The notes: a model not told the origin generated them from the letters alone. A DNA stretch of 37,278 nucleotides from Corallococcus terminator (GCF_003611635.1 NZ_RAVZ01000054.1:1-37278), one strand, 5' to 3'; positions 15,491 through 24,797 are shown, numbered from the stretch's first letter. Made by a program: numbers and translations.

Positions 15491-16077
15491 AGCGCGGACG
15501 CGGGCGTCGCCGTGCCGGCCTGCGCGCGCTGGGAGTCCGCCTGCGTCCCGCTGCGCGCCGCGGCGTCCAGGTTCGCGAGCCCCCTCTCGAAGTCCTTGCC
15601 CAGCATCGTGTCCATGTTCACGACGAGCGAGAACGCCTTGCCCATCAGGGTGTTCTCCCCCTCCATGCGCCAGCTCACCCGGGTGCCGCCCTCGACGGGC
15701 GCGAGCGTGAAGACGGTCTGGTTCGTCGCGGCGAACGGCTTGAAGAACTCCAGCTTGAGGACGACGCGCTCCGAAGGGCGGCTCTCCACGAGGGTCATGC
15801 GCCCCGCCCCCGCCTTGCTGCCGCCTTCCCAGGTGTAGCTGGCGCCCTGCCCCGTGGCCGGCCCCTCGAAGGACTTGCTCAGCCCCGGCGCGAGTTCGAA
15901 GCGATACGGCGACCACGCGTCGAACTGGCGCAGGTCGTTGATCATCGCGAAGACGACGGCCGGGGAGGCCTGGACCAGGGCGTGGCGCTCGATGCTGAAG
16001 CGGTCCGGGCGGGTGGCGATGAAGGTCCCCAGCGCTGCGAGGAGGATGAGGGCGGCGACGGCGAGCTTGATGGCCAT
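15487..16077 (-). CDS. SRPBCC (polyketide cyclase/START-like) family protein with N-terminal membrane anchor
   Basis: A 196-residue protein. Residues 3-21 (IKLAVAALILLAALGTFIA) form a hydrophobic anchor or uncleaved signal. The rest is a helix-grip SRPBCC domain: ERHALVQASPAVVFAMINDLRQFDAWSPY is the typical first strand and helix, TRVSWRMEGEN the later strand, and MLGKDFERGLANL the long C-terminal helix. This fold binds hydrophobic ligands; the ligand is unknown. The last 25 residues are low-complexity Ala/Thr/Gln. The stop codons of this gene and the serine hydrolase share TTAG (15487-15490), so there is no intergenic space. Confidence 0.85.
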   Translation of the reverse strand: MAIKLAVAALILLAALGTFIATRPDRFSIERHALVQASPAVVFAMINDLRQFDAWSPYRFELAPGLSKSFEGPATGQGASYTWEGGSKAGAGRMTLVESRPSERVVLKLEFFKPFAATNQTVFTLAPVEGGTRVSWRMEGENTLMGKAFSLVVNMDTMLGKDFERGLANLDAAARSGTQADSQRAQAGTATPASAL

Positions 16078-16284
16078 GGGGACGGCTCCGGGTCCAGACG
16101 AAGGTGCCTCCCGGGTGCATCCCAGGAGGCTTCAGCTCCACGTCGAACGAGGGGCCGTGAATTCGACACGGCATTTCTTCCGACGCTCGCGTGAGAGCGA
16201 GGAGGTCCCCCGGACCGGGAAGCCCCACCCCGGCCTACCTCCTCGTCCCGACGGGTCCACCGGACGCGCCGGAGGCGCGGCGCC

Positions 16285-16806
16285 CTAGAACGCGTTGACC
16301 CAGCGGGTGTTGGTGTCGCTCTGGAAGCGGTGCAGGGGGCTGCCGGCCTGGCTCACCAGGATGACGTTGGAGCCGTCCGCCATGCGGGCCGTCACCGTGA
16401 TGGCGTTCATGTTCCAGTTGTCGCCCGTGGAGAAGATGTCCGGCTGGCCGGAGGTGAACTGGATGGCGAAGTCCAGCAGCAGCCCCTGGTAGATGCCGGC
16501 CGGCGTCGCGAAGGTGACCGTCTTCGTGGAGGAGTTGGGCCACGACACGCCGTTGTTCAGGTTGAAGCTGGTGACGAGCTGGTTGCCCGACGTGTTCGTA
16601 TAGCGGAACGACGCCACCGCGTTGCTCGCGGTGCGCAGGTCGTCCCCGCCCGTGACGATGGTCACCGTGAGCTGGGTGATGCGGTGGGCGTCATCGATGG
16701 CGAACGCGGCACCGGGCGACAGGGTGACGACGGCCACCGCGACTGCGGCGACGAGGGTGGCGAAGGCGCGGCGGGAGACGGCGCTCAGGGAGCGGATTCC
16801 AGTCAT
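16285..16806 (-). CDS. Exported protein, unknown
   Basis: A 173-residue protein with a clear signal peptide: SRRAF, then an Ala/Val-rich hydrophobic stretch ending PGAAFA, cleaved near residue 36. The mature part is beta-rich and Asn/Thr-rich (ITQLTVTIVTGGDDLRTASN, SFRYTNTSGNQLV), ending SPLHRFQSDTNTRWVNAF. The alternating pattern suggests a small beta-sandwich of the lipase-associated PLAT kind (VTIVTGGDDLR resembles the first PLAT strand), but this is weak. The start at 16806 is chosen because it places a normal signal peptide at the N-terminus; the upstream ATG at 16860 does not. No operon partner. Confidence 0.75.
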   Translation of the reverse strand: MTGIRSLSAVSRRAFATLVAAVAVAVVTLSPGAAFAIDDAHRITQLTVTIVTGGDDLRTASNAVASFRYTNTSGNQLVTSFNLNNGVSWPNSSTKTVTFATPAGIYQGLLLDFAIQFTSGQPDIFSTGDNWNMNAITVTARMADGSNVILVSQAGSPLHRFQSDTNTRWVNAF

Positions 16807-16967
16807 GGCAGGCTTCTCTTTCGTGGGGTGCGGGGGTGGGACGGACACGTCACCCGCCACCTCCCAGAGGCGCGGGCTTCAAACACCCTGCCGGGAAGCC
16901 CCCGACGCGCACACTGCCAATCTTCTTGCACTGCCCCCGGGCGTGGCGACCGCGCGATACCGCGCGC

Positions 16968-18248
16968 ATGGCCCGACCTCTCTGCCTGCTGCTGCTCCTC
17001 GGATGGCTGGGGAGCACCTCCGCGCAAGCCGCGCTGCCCCCGGGTTTTGGCGAACATCCCGAAGACCTGCGCGTGAAGCTGGTGACGTTCGGTCCGGGCC
17101 AGGAGGCGCACCAACTCTTCGGACACAGCGCGCTGTGGCTTGAGGACACGCGGCTTGGCACCGACGTCCTCTACAGCTACGGGATGACGACGCACGAAGG
17201 CCAGGGCAGTGCGCTCCACTTTCTCGTGCGGCATCAGCCCTTCTGGGCCGCGCGCCTGCCGGTGGCGCACACGTTCGCCACCTACCAGCGGGAGGACCGC
17301 TCCATCACCGCGCAGGAGCTGCGCCTCACCCCACGGGCACGACGACGGCTGCTGGCCCGACTCGAACGGGACGTGAGTCCTGAACACCGCCTCTACGCCT
17401 ATCACCCCACCGACAACAACTGCGCGACGCGCGTCAGGGACGCGCTGGACGACGCCTGGGAAGGTTCGCTCCGCGCGGCGTCCACCCTCCCCGCGCGCCT
17501 CTCCTGGCGCGAACACCTGCGGCGCCATACCCGGCACCATCCGGTCGTGGGACTGCTGCTGCTGACCTGGGTGAACGACGTCATGGACGCCCCCAGGACG
17601 CGCTGGGAGGAGGCCTTCGTGCCCCGGGAGCTGGCCCGGCTGCTCGACACCGCCTCCGTGCCGGAGGGACACGGAGGGTTCGTGAGCCACCGGGTCAACG
17701 TGTCCGTGTCCAGCGCGACGCCTGTCTTTGACGAAGAGGCCAGCGCCCCCCTGCTCCAGGGTCTCTTCATCCTGGGCGCGGCCATCGCGGGCGGTGCGGT
17801 GCTGCTCTCCCCGCGGCGTGGGCGCGAGGCAACGCCGGGAGTCCGCATCGCCTCCGGGCTGTACCCCGCGCTGTTCGGGCTGATGTCCGGCGCGGTGGGC
17901 TGCGTGGGCCTGGTGCTGACGCGCTACTCCGAACACGCGGCCCTGCGCGGCAGCGAGTCCCTGCTGCTGTTCAACCCGCTCGCGCTCGCGCTCGTTCCGC
18001 TGGGAATCGGCGTGGCGTTCGGAAGCCAGCGCGCGGAGCGGTGGACACGCACCTGCGTGGTGGGGCTCACGGGCTGCGCGCTGCTCGCGGTGGCGCTCAA
18101 GGTGCTGCCCGCCTTCGGCCAGGACCTCCGGGAGCCGCTGGCGTTGATGCTCGTCGCGCACCTGGGCTTCGGGCTGGCCTGGGGACCCACGTGGCACCGT
18201 GCGCCTGGCGTGTCCTCGCGACTGGAGGCGCGGCCCCAGCGTGGCTGA
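16968..18248 (+). CDS. DUF4105 (LNB-type) membrane protein
   Basis: A 426-residue protein with a cleavable signal peptide (MARPLCLLLLLGWLGSTSAQAA). The N-terminal domain contains HQLFGHSALWLED, LYSYGM and HPTDNNCATRVRDAL. The His and Cys (in NNC) pattern is typical of DUF4105/Lnb-like NlpC-P60-related thiol hydrolases, which face the periplasm. The C-terminal half (about 265-410) has five or six transmembrane segments. This arrangement, a periplasmic putative Cys hydrolase followed by a membrane domain, is the usual family layout. Substrates are unknown; lipid or cell-wall amides are plausible. The start at 16968 matches the signal peptide. Confidence 0.85.
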   Translation: MARPLCLLLLLGWLGSTSAQAALPPGFGEHPEDLRVKLVTFGPGQEAHQLFGHSALWLEDTRLGTDVLYSYGMTTHEGQGSALHFLVRHQPFWAARLPVAHTFATYQREDRSITAQELRLTPRARRRLLARLERDVSPEHRLYAYHPTDNNCATRVRDALDDAWEGSLRAASTLPARLSWREHLRRHTRHHPVVGLLLLTWVNDVMDAPRTRWEEAFVPRELARLLDTASVPEGHGGFVSHRVNVSVSSATPVFDEEASAPLLQGLFILGAAIAGGAVLLSPRRGREATPGVRIASGLYPALFGLMSGAVGCVGLVLTRYSEHAALRGSESLLLFNPLALALVPLGIGVAFGSQRAERWTRTCVVGLTGCALLAVALKVLPAFGQDLREPLALMLVAHLGFGLAWGPTWHRAPGVSSRLEARPQRG

Positions 18249-18252
18249 AGGC

Positions 18253-19584
18253 TCAGCCGCCAGACGGCAGCAGCACGTCCACCCGGGCACCCCCTCCCGG
18301 TGGGCTGGAGGCGAGGAGGGAGCCGCCGCTCGCCTCGACCAGCCCGCCCACCAGGAGCATGCCCAGTCCCGAACCGTCCCGCTTGGTGGTGCCGCCCCAG
18401 GGACGCGCGCCCTCCAGCAGCCCCTCGCGGAAGCCGGGACCGTCGTCGCTCACGCGCAGCCGGATGAGCAGGGGATTCCCATCCGGCTCCACGCTGACCC
18501 GCACCGTGCGGGCGCCTCGCTGCCCATCGCCTTCGCAGGCATTCACGAGCAGGTTGGTCACCACATGGGACAGGCCCCGCTCACCGCCGACGATGCGGGC
18601 GCGGGGTGCCTGGCCCCGCGGCGTGTCGGGCGCCTCCGTCCCGACGACGATGTGGACGTGGGCGAAGCGCGACCGGACGACGTCCGCCGCGTGGCGCAGC
18701 GTGGCGCCAACATCCACCAGCTCCGCTTCGTCGATCATCGCCAGCTCGCCCAGCGTGCGCGACTTCACGCTGGACACGAAGTCCCCCAGCTCGCGCAGGT
18801 CCTGCACGAGCGCCTGGGCGTAGCGCGAGCACGCGGCGCTGGCAGGGTCCCGGACGAGGAGATCCGCGCGCAGTCGCGCCGAGGACAACAACGTCCTCAC
18901 GTCATGGTGCTCCCGCAGGAGCAGGTCCAGGTGCCGGCGGGTCCTCTCGACACGCGCGCTCTCACATCCCGCCTTGAGCACCATCCGCCGGGCGATGACA
19001 CAGGCCATGGAGGCAACCGCCCCCACGCTTCCGATGAAGATGAAGAGCAGCGCCACCTCCGACAGGCCGTAGGTGACGAAGCGGGCGTTGAGGTGGAAGT
19101 CCAGCGCGACGAGTCCTCCCATGAGCAGGAGGTTCGCGGCGGCGCCCGCCCAGGCGGCCCGGGGTGACAGGCGCAGCGCGGTGATGAACACGACTGCGAT
19201 GGCGGCGGACGGGTCGGGCATGCGCAGCAGCCCCGTGTAGTGGGGGCCGTGCCATACCAGCGTGGACAACAGCGAGGCATGGGCGAACACCGCGTCCAGC
19301 ACGGTGGAGGCGACCAGCAGGCCGGGACCGAACAGGCGCCGCCGGGCGGCCCACCTCGCGACCGCGGACGCGCCGATGGCGAAGCCCAGCACGGGCAGTT
19401 GCACCAGCGCCGCCGGAATCCCTCCCTCCGCGTGGATGCCGCCCAGCATCAGGAACCGCGTCAGCACCAGCCCGCAGAACACCATGCGCACCGTGCTCAC
19501 CCACGCCTCGCCGTCGTTGGAGGCGTCCGCCAGGACACGGTGGGCAATCTGTTCCGGCGTGGCCGGCGGAGGGTGCTCAGACAT
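18253..19584 (-). CDS. Membrane sensor histidine kinase
   Basis: A 443-residue kinase. Residues 30-205 contain about six hydrophobic segments forming the sensor. The phosphoacceptor region LLLREHHDVRTLL offers His227 (HDVRTLL mirrors the HExxxPL box but lacks its Pro). The catalytic domain has VVTNLLVNACEG (N box), VSDDGPGFREG (G1) and GSGLGMLLVGGLVEASGG (G2). It is divergent from the Fis-type response regulator at 19613, with only 28 bp between the two start codons, so they surely form a two-component pair, and the control sequences must lie partly inside the coding regions. The signal is unknown. The kinase/Fis-type regulator layout recalls the RegB/RegA family, but RegB's conserved sequence boxes are not seen. 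Confidence 0.9.
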   Translation of the reverse strand: MSEHPPPATPEQIAHRVLADASNDGEAWVSTVRMVFCGLVLTRFLMLGGIHAEGGIPAALVQLPVLGFAIGASAVARWAARRRLFGPGLLVASTVLDAVFAHASLLSTLVWHGPHYTGLLRMPDPSAAIAVVFITALRLSPRAAWAGAAANLLLMGGLVALDFHLNARFVTYGLSEVALLFIFIGSVGAVASMACVIARRMVLKAGCESARVERTRRHLDLLLREHHDVRTLLSSARLRADLLVRDPASAACSRYAQALVQDLRELGDFVSSVKSRTLGELAMIDEAELVDVGATLRHAADVVRSRFAHVHIVVGTEAPDTPRGQAPRARIVGGERGLSHVVTNLLVNACEGDGQRGARTVRVSVEPDGNPLLIRLRVSDDGPGFREGLLEGARPWGGTTKRDGSGLGMLLVGGLVEASGGSLLASSPPGGGARVDVLLPSGG

Positions 19585-19612
19585 CGGTGCTAGGTTTCAA
19601 GAGGTGGGCCGC

Positions 19613-20158
19613 GTGCGACATCTCTTGCTGGTGGAGGACTCGGAGCGGCTGGCGTCCGTGCTGGAGGACGCGCTGCGCTCCCACGCCGAGCACATCACCC
19701 ACGTGACGACGCTCGCCGCGGCCCGGAAGGTGTTGAAGGAGCAGCCCCCGGACGCCGTGCTGTTGGACGTCAGCCTTCCGGACGGCACCAGCGACACGTT
19801 GCTGGAGGACCTGCAGGCCGTGGAGCCCCTGCCGCATGTCATCGCCATCAGTGGCAACGCCACCGCCGAGCAGGCCTTCCGGCTGGCCTCCGGGGGTGTG
19901 CGGGCCTTCCTCCCCAAGCCCCTGGACCTGACGCGGCTGGAGGAGGTGTGGACGCGGACGCTGGCGCGGCCTCCCGACCTGGTGCACGCGCTGCGGGCGA
20001 GCGCCGGGCAGGTGCCGCTGCACCAGTTGGAGGGCGTCGTCCGGGACACGCTGGTGGACGAGGCCCTGGCGAAGTCCGAGGGCAGTGTGCGCGGCGCGGC
20101 GAAGCTGCTGCGCATCTCGCGGCAGTTGCTCCAGCACATCCTCAACGCCCGGAAGTGA
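19613..20158 (+). CDS. Response regulator with Fis-type DNA-binding helix (RegA/ActR-like layout)
   Basis: A 181-residue regulator. The receiver domain starts LLLVEDSERL (acidic pocket at E8-D9), the phosphoacceptor is Asp52 in AVLLDVSLPDG, and the conserved Lys is in RAFLPKPLD. The C-terminal 45 residues (VVRDTLVDEALAKSEGSVRGAAKLLRISRQLLQ) are a Fis-type helix-turn-helix. There is no ATPase domain, so it is not a sigma-54 activator. The GTG at 19613 is preferred over GTG at 19604 because AAGAGGTGG then lies at normal spacing. It is encoded divergently from the histidine kinase, its probable partner. Confidence 0.9.
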   Translation: MRHLLLVEDSERLASVLEDALRSHAEHITHVTTLAAARKVLKEQPPDAVLLDVSLPDGTSDTLLEDLQAVEPLPHVIAISGNATAEQAFRLASGGVRAFLPKPLDLTRLEEVWTRTLARPPDLVHALRASAGQVPLHQLEGVVRDTLVDEALAKSEGSVRGAAKLLRISRQLLQHILNARK

Positions 20159-20401
20159 CGCCACGAGGCCCGGCATCGGCCAGTCTCCCTTCCGCTTGCT
20201 CCGGGCGCACTCCGCGTCCGCTCCCGGCGAGCCAGGAGCCCGCTCACCTCTTCAAGCGCCGTACCAGCAGGCCCGGGGCGACGCGAAGGTCGCGCGTCCC
20301 TCGGGCCGTGAGGGCGCGACGGAGGCAGGCGCTCCGCGTTCGTGGGCTGGCAGGCTACAAAAGCGCGCTCCCGCGTGGACCGGGAGGCAACAGGGCCCGG
20401 C

Positions 20402-21700
20402 CTACCTCCCGACGGGGAGCAGCTTCGCGAGCCGCGCCTTCTCCAGCTTCGCGACGACGCCCACGCTGCGCCCCGCGAGGTTCGCGACGACGTACTGCAC
20501 GGAGCTGCCCAGCACCTGCGCGCTCTCCGACAGGGTGAGGCCGTACTCCTGCTCCAGCCACTGCGTGAGGCCCTGCGTCGCCGACCGCAGCGCGTCGTCC
20601 AGCGAACCACCCTGCCCCAACGCCATCAGGTGCGTGGGCGACTCCACGCGGGGCGTGGAAGGAGGCGCCTTGCCGCGCACCACGTCCACGGTGAACTCGA
20701 CCTCCATGGAGGTCTCCAGCGCGTACTGCGACGTTTCGCCATCGCCCTGCGCGGCGTGCGCGTCCCCCAGGTAGAGCAGCGCGCCCGGCTGGGACACGGG
20801 CAGGAAGACGGTGTTGCCCTCCACCACCTCGTTGAAGTCCATGTTGCCGCCAGCGCGGCCCGTGTCGCCGGTGGACGCAGACGCGGACCCGAACCCTGGC
20901 GCCACCGCCAGTCCGCCCAGCATGGGGCGCAGCGGGACGGTGAAGTGCTTCAAGCGCTCCGTCGGGGTCTCCGGGCTCGCGACGCCGCGCTCCAGGTCCA
21001 GCTTCCAGCGCACGGGCTTGCCCAGCTCCGTCGCCTTCGCGGCGAGGCCCGGCGTGAGGGCCCGGCCCACGATGCTGTCCAGGCTGTCCGCGAACGTCCG
21101 GTTCAATCGCAGGCGCTTGAGCCGGATGACCAGCGTGTCCCCCGGCTCCGCGGTGGCGATGAAGAAGGGACCTGTCTGCGGATTGCCGAAGAGCGCGCGC
21201 GTGACGCCGTGCTCGTCCATGCCGCCCGAGTCGAGCGTCGTGGTGCGCACGGTGTCTCCCGGCCAGAGCGTGAGGACCGGCTTGCGGTGGGCGGAGAATT
21301 CGTTGGACCACGAGGTGGGCTTGAACTCATGCACGCGCGGCGGGCCGGCGGGGCGCACGGGAAGCAACCGGGCCGTGAAGGCGTGCGTCACGCGCGTCTT
21401 CGGGTTGTTGCTGTCCGGGTAGTCCGCGGTACCGCGCAGCACCTCCCCGCCCACCTTGCCGCTGAAGACATACGTCTGCTTGCGCGCATCCGTGACGACG
21501 AAGCGGAGGTCGTTGCCCACGCGCTCGCCCTCCAGCGCGTCTCCGTCCAGCACGCCGGTGAGCCGCTTCCCGGCGCGCTCCAGCGTGAGCGTCTGGTAGG
21601 CGGGATTGCCCCACAGGTCGGTCGTCACCAGCCAGGACTCGGAGGCCGCGAGCACGGCCGTGGGCAGGCAGCAGAACAACAGGGCGAGGAGTCTGGGCAT
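20402..21700 (-). CDS. Exported acetamidase/formamidase family protein
   Basis: A 432-residue protein with a signal peptide (LLALLFCCLPTAVLAA). After about 110 residues of beta-rich N-terminal sequence, the acetamidase/formamidase fold follows. It shows VLTLWPGDTVRTTTLDSGG, GPFFIATAEPGDTLVIRLKRLRLNRT, GGNMDFNEVVEGNTVFLPVSQPGALLYLGDAHAAQGDGE and ALETSMEVEFTVDVV. The GGNMD and DxHAAQGDGE motifs carry the family's metal and active-site residues. It should hydrolyse short amides outside the cytoplasm. It starts 25 bp after the methionine S-methyltransferase-like gene on the same strand, suggesting a two-gene operon whose logic is unclear. The ribosome site is weak. Confidence 0.88.
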   Translation of the reverse strand: MPRLLALLFCCLPTAVLAASESWLVTTDLWGNPAYQTLTLERAGKRLTGVLDGDALEGERVGNDLRFVVTDARKQTYVFSGKVGGEVLRGTADYPDSNNPKTRVTHAFTARLLPVRPAGPPRVHEFKPTSWSNEFSAHRKPVLTLWPGDTVRTTTLDSGGMDEHGVTRALFGNPQTGPFFIATAEPGDTLVIRLKRLRLNRTFADSLDSIVGRALTPGLAAKATELGKPVRWKLDLERGVASPETPTERLKHFTVPLRPMLGGLAVAPGFGSASASTGDTGRAGGNMDFNEVVEGNTVFLPVSQPGALLYLGDAHAAQGDGETSQYALETSMEVEFTVDVVRGKAPPSTPRVESPTHLMALGQGGSLDDALRSATQGLTQWLEQEYGLTLSESAQVLGSSVQYVVANLAGRSVGVVAKLEKARLAKLLPVGR

Positions 21701-21725
21701 GGGGGAAGAGTGTAGTCCGCCAGGG

Positions 21726-24700
21726 TCAGCGCAGCCGCTGTCCGAAGGCGCGCAGCCGGTCGCGGGCCTTGAGCAGCTTCTCCCTGGGGATGGAGAACAC
21801 CGCGCGCACGCGCTCCGGGTCTCCGCACCACGCCCCGCCGTTGAGCACCACGTGGGTGTGCTCGTAGACGACGCGGGGCAGGTTCTCCGGCGTGAGCTTC
21901 ACCCCGTCCACCGTGCGGCCCAGCCAGGCCGTCATGGGGGGCGCGAGGAAGAGGCCTCCCGCCTCGGTGGACTCCGCGCGGCCGTCGTCGGGCAGCGCTT
22001 CGGCGATGAGCGCGCGCTTCTCCGCGAGGTCGCGCCGCATCCTCGCCAGGAAGGCCCGGAGCGCCTTGTGTCGCGCCGGATAGAGCAACTGTCCGTCCGG
22101 GCCCCGGGCATGGGCCGCGTACAGGTACGCCGCCGCGCGCGCGGTGGGCGCGTGCAGCACGCCCGGGGCGCTGTCGCGCAGCGCCGCCACCAGGGCCCGG
22201 TCCTTCGTCGCGAGCCAGCCCACGCGCAGGCCCCCGGCCGCGAACTCCTTGGACAGTCCCCCCAGCAGCACCGTGTGCGCGCCAATGCCGGGCACCGCGC
22301 CCTCCAGCGTTACCGGGCTGTGCACGGTCTCCGCCGTGGGATTGGTGAGGTTCACCAACCCGAAGATTTCGTCCGACACCCACAGGCAGCGCTGCTCCAC
22401 CACGTACGTCGCCAGCGCCATCAACTCCTCGTGGGAGAGGTAGTGGCCCGTGGGGTTCGCCGGCTGGGACATCACCACCGCGTCCGGTGCCCCGCCGCGT
22501 GAACGGCGCGTCAGCAGCGTGGAGAGCGGCCCTGACTCCACCTCACAGCCCGCAGCGAGGAACGTGGGTTCCAGCACGCCGTAGCAGGGCGAGACGAGGA
22601 ACACGCGCGGCCCCCGGCCCAGCCGCTTGCGCAGCGCCACGCCCAGGTGGTGCATGAGGGGCCAGACACCGGGGGCCACGACCACGTCCTCGGCGGTGTA
22701 GCGGGCGCCGCGCGTCTCCAGGAGGAAAGCCGCCACGGATTCGGCCAGGCCCGTCTGCGTGGAATCCGCGCGCGGGGCGACTCCCGCCGCGATGAGCCCT
22801 TCCACCAGCGGCAGCGGCAGCGGGCCTTCGTTCTCGCCGTAGTCCAGGCGCACGAGCTCCGGGTCGTCCTCGCGGAAGAAGCGGGGGGCGAACGCGGGCA
22901 GGGCGGACAGCCGGGCGATGCGCTGCGCGCGGGGCAGCGGCACTTCGGGTGCGCGGGGCGGCATGGGCGGCTCCGGCTCCGCGAAGGCCATGCGGAAGGC
23001 GAGCAGTTCAGAGAAGGTGCGCTCGTAGAACCACTCCGCGAAGACGCTGATGCGCGAGTATGTCACCTCCGCGGCCACCTCCAGGTCGGCGCGCAGCGGT
23101 TCGGGCACGGGCAAGAGCAGCGTCAATTCCAGGTCCGGCCACACCGCGTTCTTGATGAGCCCGTACAGGATGACCAGATTGGGTGCGTGCTGGGTCCTCG
23201 CGAGGAATTCGAAGAGCGTGCGCGGCTCCACTTCGCCGGTGATGTTGAAGAAGGCGCTCTCGTCCAGCACCACCCAGATGCCGCGCCGCGCGGCCTCCGC
23301 CACGATGTCGCGCAGCACCGCGAGGTTCGTGCGCTCACCGGGCTCCACCGTCAGCAGCACGGCCTTCACGTCGAAGGCGGTGAGCAGCCGGCGGATCTCC
23401 CCCAGCGCGTTGTGCGTCACCGTGGCGCGCACGCCCGCCTTGTCCAGCGCGCGGGCGTAGAGCGGGTGCAGGCTGCGCGACACCAGCACCGTGTCGCCCG
23501 GATCGCACGTGGCGAGCAGCAGCGAATAGACGGCCTGCTCACGCTCGGGCGCGACGAACAGGGAGTCCTCCGACAGGCGCAGTCCGAAGTGGCGGTCCAG
23601 GTAGCGGGCCACCAGCCGGCGGAAGGACGCATCGCCCGCTTCGTGCGCATAGGGCAGACGGGGCGACTGCGACAGCCGCTCCGCGAGCGCCGTGACGAAG
23701 CCGAGCTGTTCGGCGGACGCGGTGCCCAGGTCCAGCTCCTCTTGGAGCGAAGCGATGCCCAGGCTGCGCAGGGCGGCGCGCAGGGCCAGCGTCTCCCGGG
23801 GCAGCGACAGGTGCGCTTCCCACACGGCCACTTCGTGCCAGATGGGCTGGCCGGACTGGAGCCAGCCGAGCGCGGTCGCGGCGCGCAGAGGCTCCGGGCT
23901 GTGGGCCTCCATGAAGAACTCGAACTCCCGTCCGGTGCGCTGCTCCAGGGAGACCAGGGGACGGATGTCCGTGTCCGCCGCCTGCATCACGCGGCGGGCC
24001 ACGCGCACGCGGGTGGTGAAGCCGCGGCGGGTGAACATGCGCGCGATGATGGCGCGGCCCGGACGGCCCGCGAGGTTCAGGAGCAACCGTCCACCGGAGT
24101 GGAGCCGCTCCGGGGCCTCGTCCAGCAGCCGCGCGATGAGGCCAAGGCCGAAGTGGTCCTCGTAGACGTTCTGGAGCGAGGTGTAGTTGGACAGGTCCAG
24201 CAGGGCCTGCTCATCCGCCTGTGCGAGCTCCGCCGGCAGCTCGTCACCGCGAAGCACCTGGGGAATGCACCCGACGATGAAGTCCCAGTCGGGCTTCTGG
24301 GGCAGGCCGCGCAAGAGGTCGCTCTCCCCGAAGGACAGCCGCGAGACGAGTTGTTCGTCGCCGTTGAGCCACGCATTGCAGAGGCCCACGGCGGGAGCCT
24401 GCGGATTGAGGTCCAGGCCGCGGATGCGCGCGAGGCCGGTGAACTTCGCCAGCGCGATGCAGATCCACCCGGAGCCCGCGCCCACCTCCACCAGGTGCTT
24501 GCCGGCGTACTCGTCCAGCGGGACCTTGAGCAGGCCTTCCAGGAAGGTGAAGGCCCACGCCTCGGGCGCGAAGATGGACGGCGGGATGAGCAGCTCCAGC
24601 CGCTCCTGGGATGCGCCCACGGCGACCACCACCGACGCGAGGCGCAGCGGTGCGCCCTCGGGTTTGTCGCGCGACAGCTCCGCCAGTGCCCGCAGCTCCA

Positions 24701-24797
24701 CCAGCGCCTGGCCCCGCGTCTCCGGTTGGCTCAGCGCCTCGGCGAGCGAGCGAAGCTGGAGGAAGGCTTCACGGGGAGACGCAGGATAGGTGGCCAT
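21726..24797 (-). CDS. Plant-type methionine S-methyltransferase (methyltransferase fused to aminotransferase-like domains)
   Basis: A 1023-residue multidomain protein. Residues 1-320 are a class I SAM methyltransferase: VEVGAGSGW at 103-111, LDLNP at 128-132, then the diagnostic FIVGCIPQVL and FGLGLIARLL, and LVSLEQRTGREFEFFME. The remainder holds aminotransferase-like (PLP fold type I) sequence in two stretches, about 355-640 and 680-1010. The second has SQPANPTGHYLS and LGGLSKEFAAGGLRVGWLA, where the Lys could bind PLP. Plant methionine S-methyltransferase is about 1,090 residues with this order and makes S-methylmethionine from SAM and methionine. The bacterial DMSP enzyme MmtN has only the first domain. 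ATG at 24797 is chosen although no clear ribosome site precedes it. Confidence 0.85.
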   Translation of the reverse strand: MATYPASPREAFLQLRSLAEALSQPETRGQALVELRALAELSRDKPEGAPLRLASVVVAVGASQERLELLIPPSIFAPEAWAFTFLEGLLKVPLDEYAGKHLVEVGAGSGWICIALAKFTGLARIRGLDLNPQAPAVGLCNAWLNGDEQLVSRLSFGESDLLRGLPQKPDWDFIVGCIPQVLRGDELPAELAQADEQALLDLSNYTSLQNVYEDHFGLGLIARLLDEAPERLHSGGRLLLNLAGRPGRAIIARMFTRRGFTTRVRVARRVMQAADTDIRPLVSLEQRTGREFEFFMEAHSPEPLRAATALGWLQSGQPIWHEVAVWEAHLSLPRETLALRAALRSLGIASLQEELDLGTASAEQLGFVTALAERLSQSPRLPYAHEAGDASFRRLVARYLDRHFGLRLSEDSLFVAPEREQAVYSLLLATCDPGDTVLVSRSLHPLYARALDKAGVRATVTHNALGEIRRLLTAFDVKAVLLTVEPGERTNLAVLRDIVAEAARRGIWVVLDESAFFNITGEVEPRTLFEFLARTQHAPNLVILYGLIKNAVWPDLELTLLLPVPEPLRADLEVAAEVTYSRISVFAEWFYERTFSELLAFRMAFAEPEPPMPPRAPEVPLPRAQRIARLSALPAFAPRFFREDDPELVRLDYGENEGPLPLPLVEGLIAAGVAPRADSTQTGLAESVAAFLLETRGARYTAEDVVVAPGVWPLMHHLGVALRKRLGRGPRVFLVSPCYGVLEPTFLAAGCEVESGPLSTLLTRRSRGGAPDAVVMSQPANPTGHYLSHEELMALATYVVEQRCLWVSDEIFGLVNLTNPTAETVHSPVTLEGAVPGIGAHTVLLGGLSKEFAAGGLRVGWLATKDRALVAALRDSAPGVLHAPTARAAAYLYAAHARGPDGQLLYPARHKALRAFLARMRRDLAEKRALIAEALPDDGRAESTEAGGLFLAPPMTAWLGRTVDGVKLTPENLPRVVYEHTHVVLNGGAWCGDPERVRAVFSIPREKLLKARDRLRAFGQRLR

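Noticed and set aside
14213-16228. A 671-residue minus-strand open frame across the serine hydrolase and SRPBCC genes
   Set aside because: Antisense to the hydrolase and out of frame with the SRPBCC gene; no recognisable domains.
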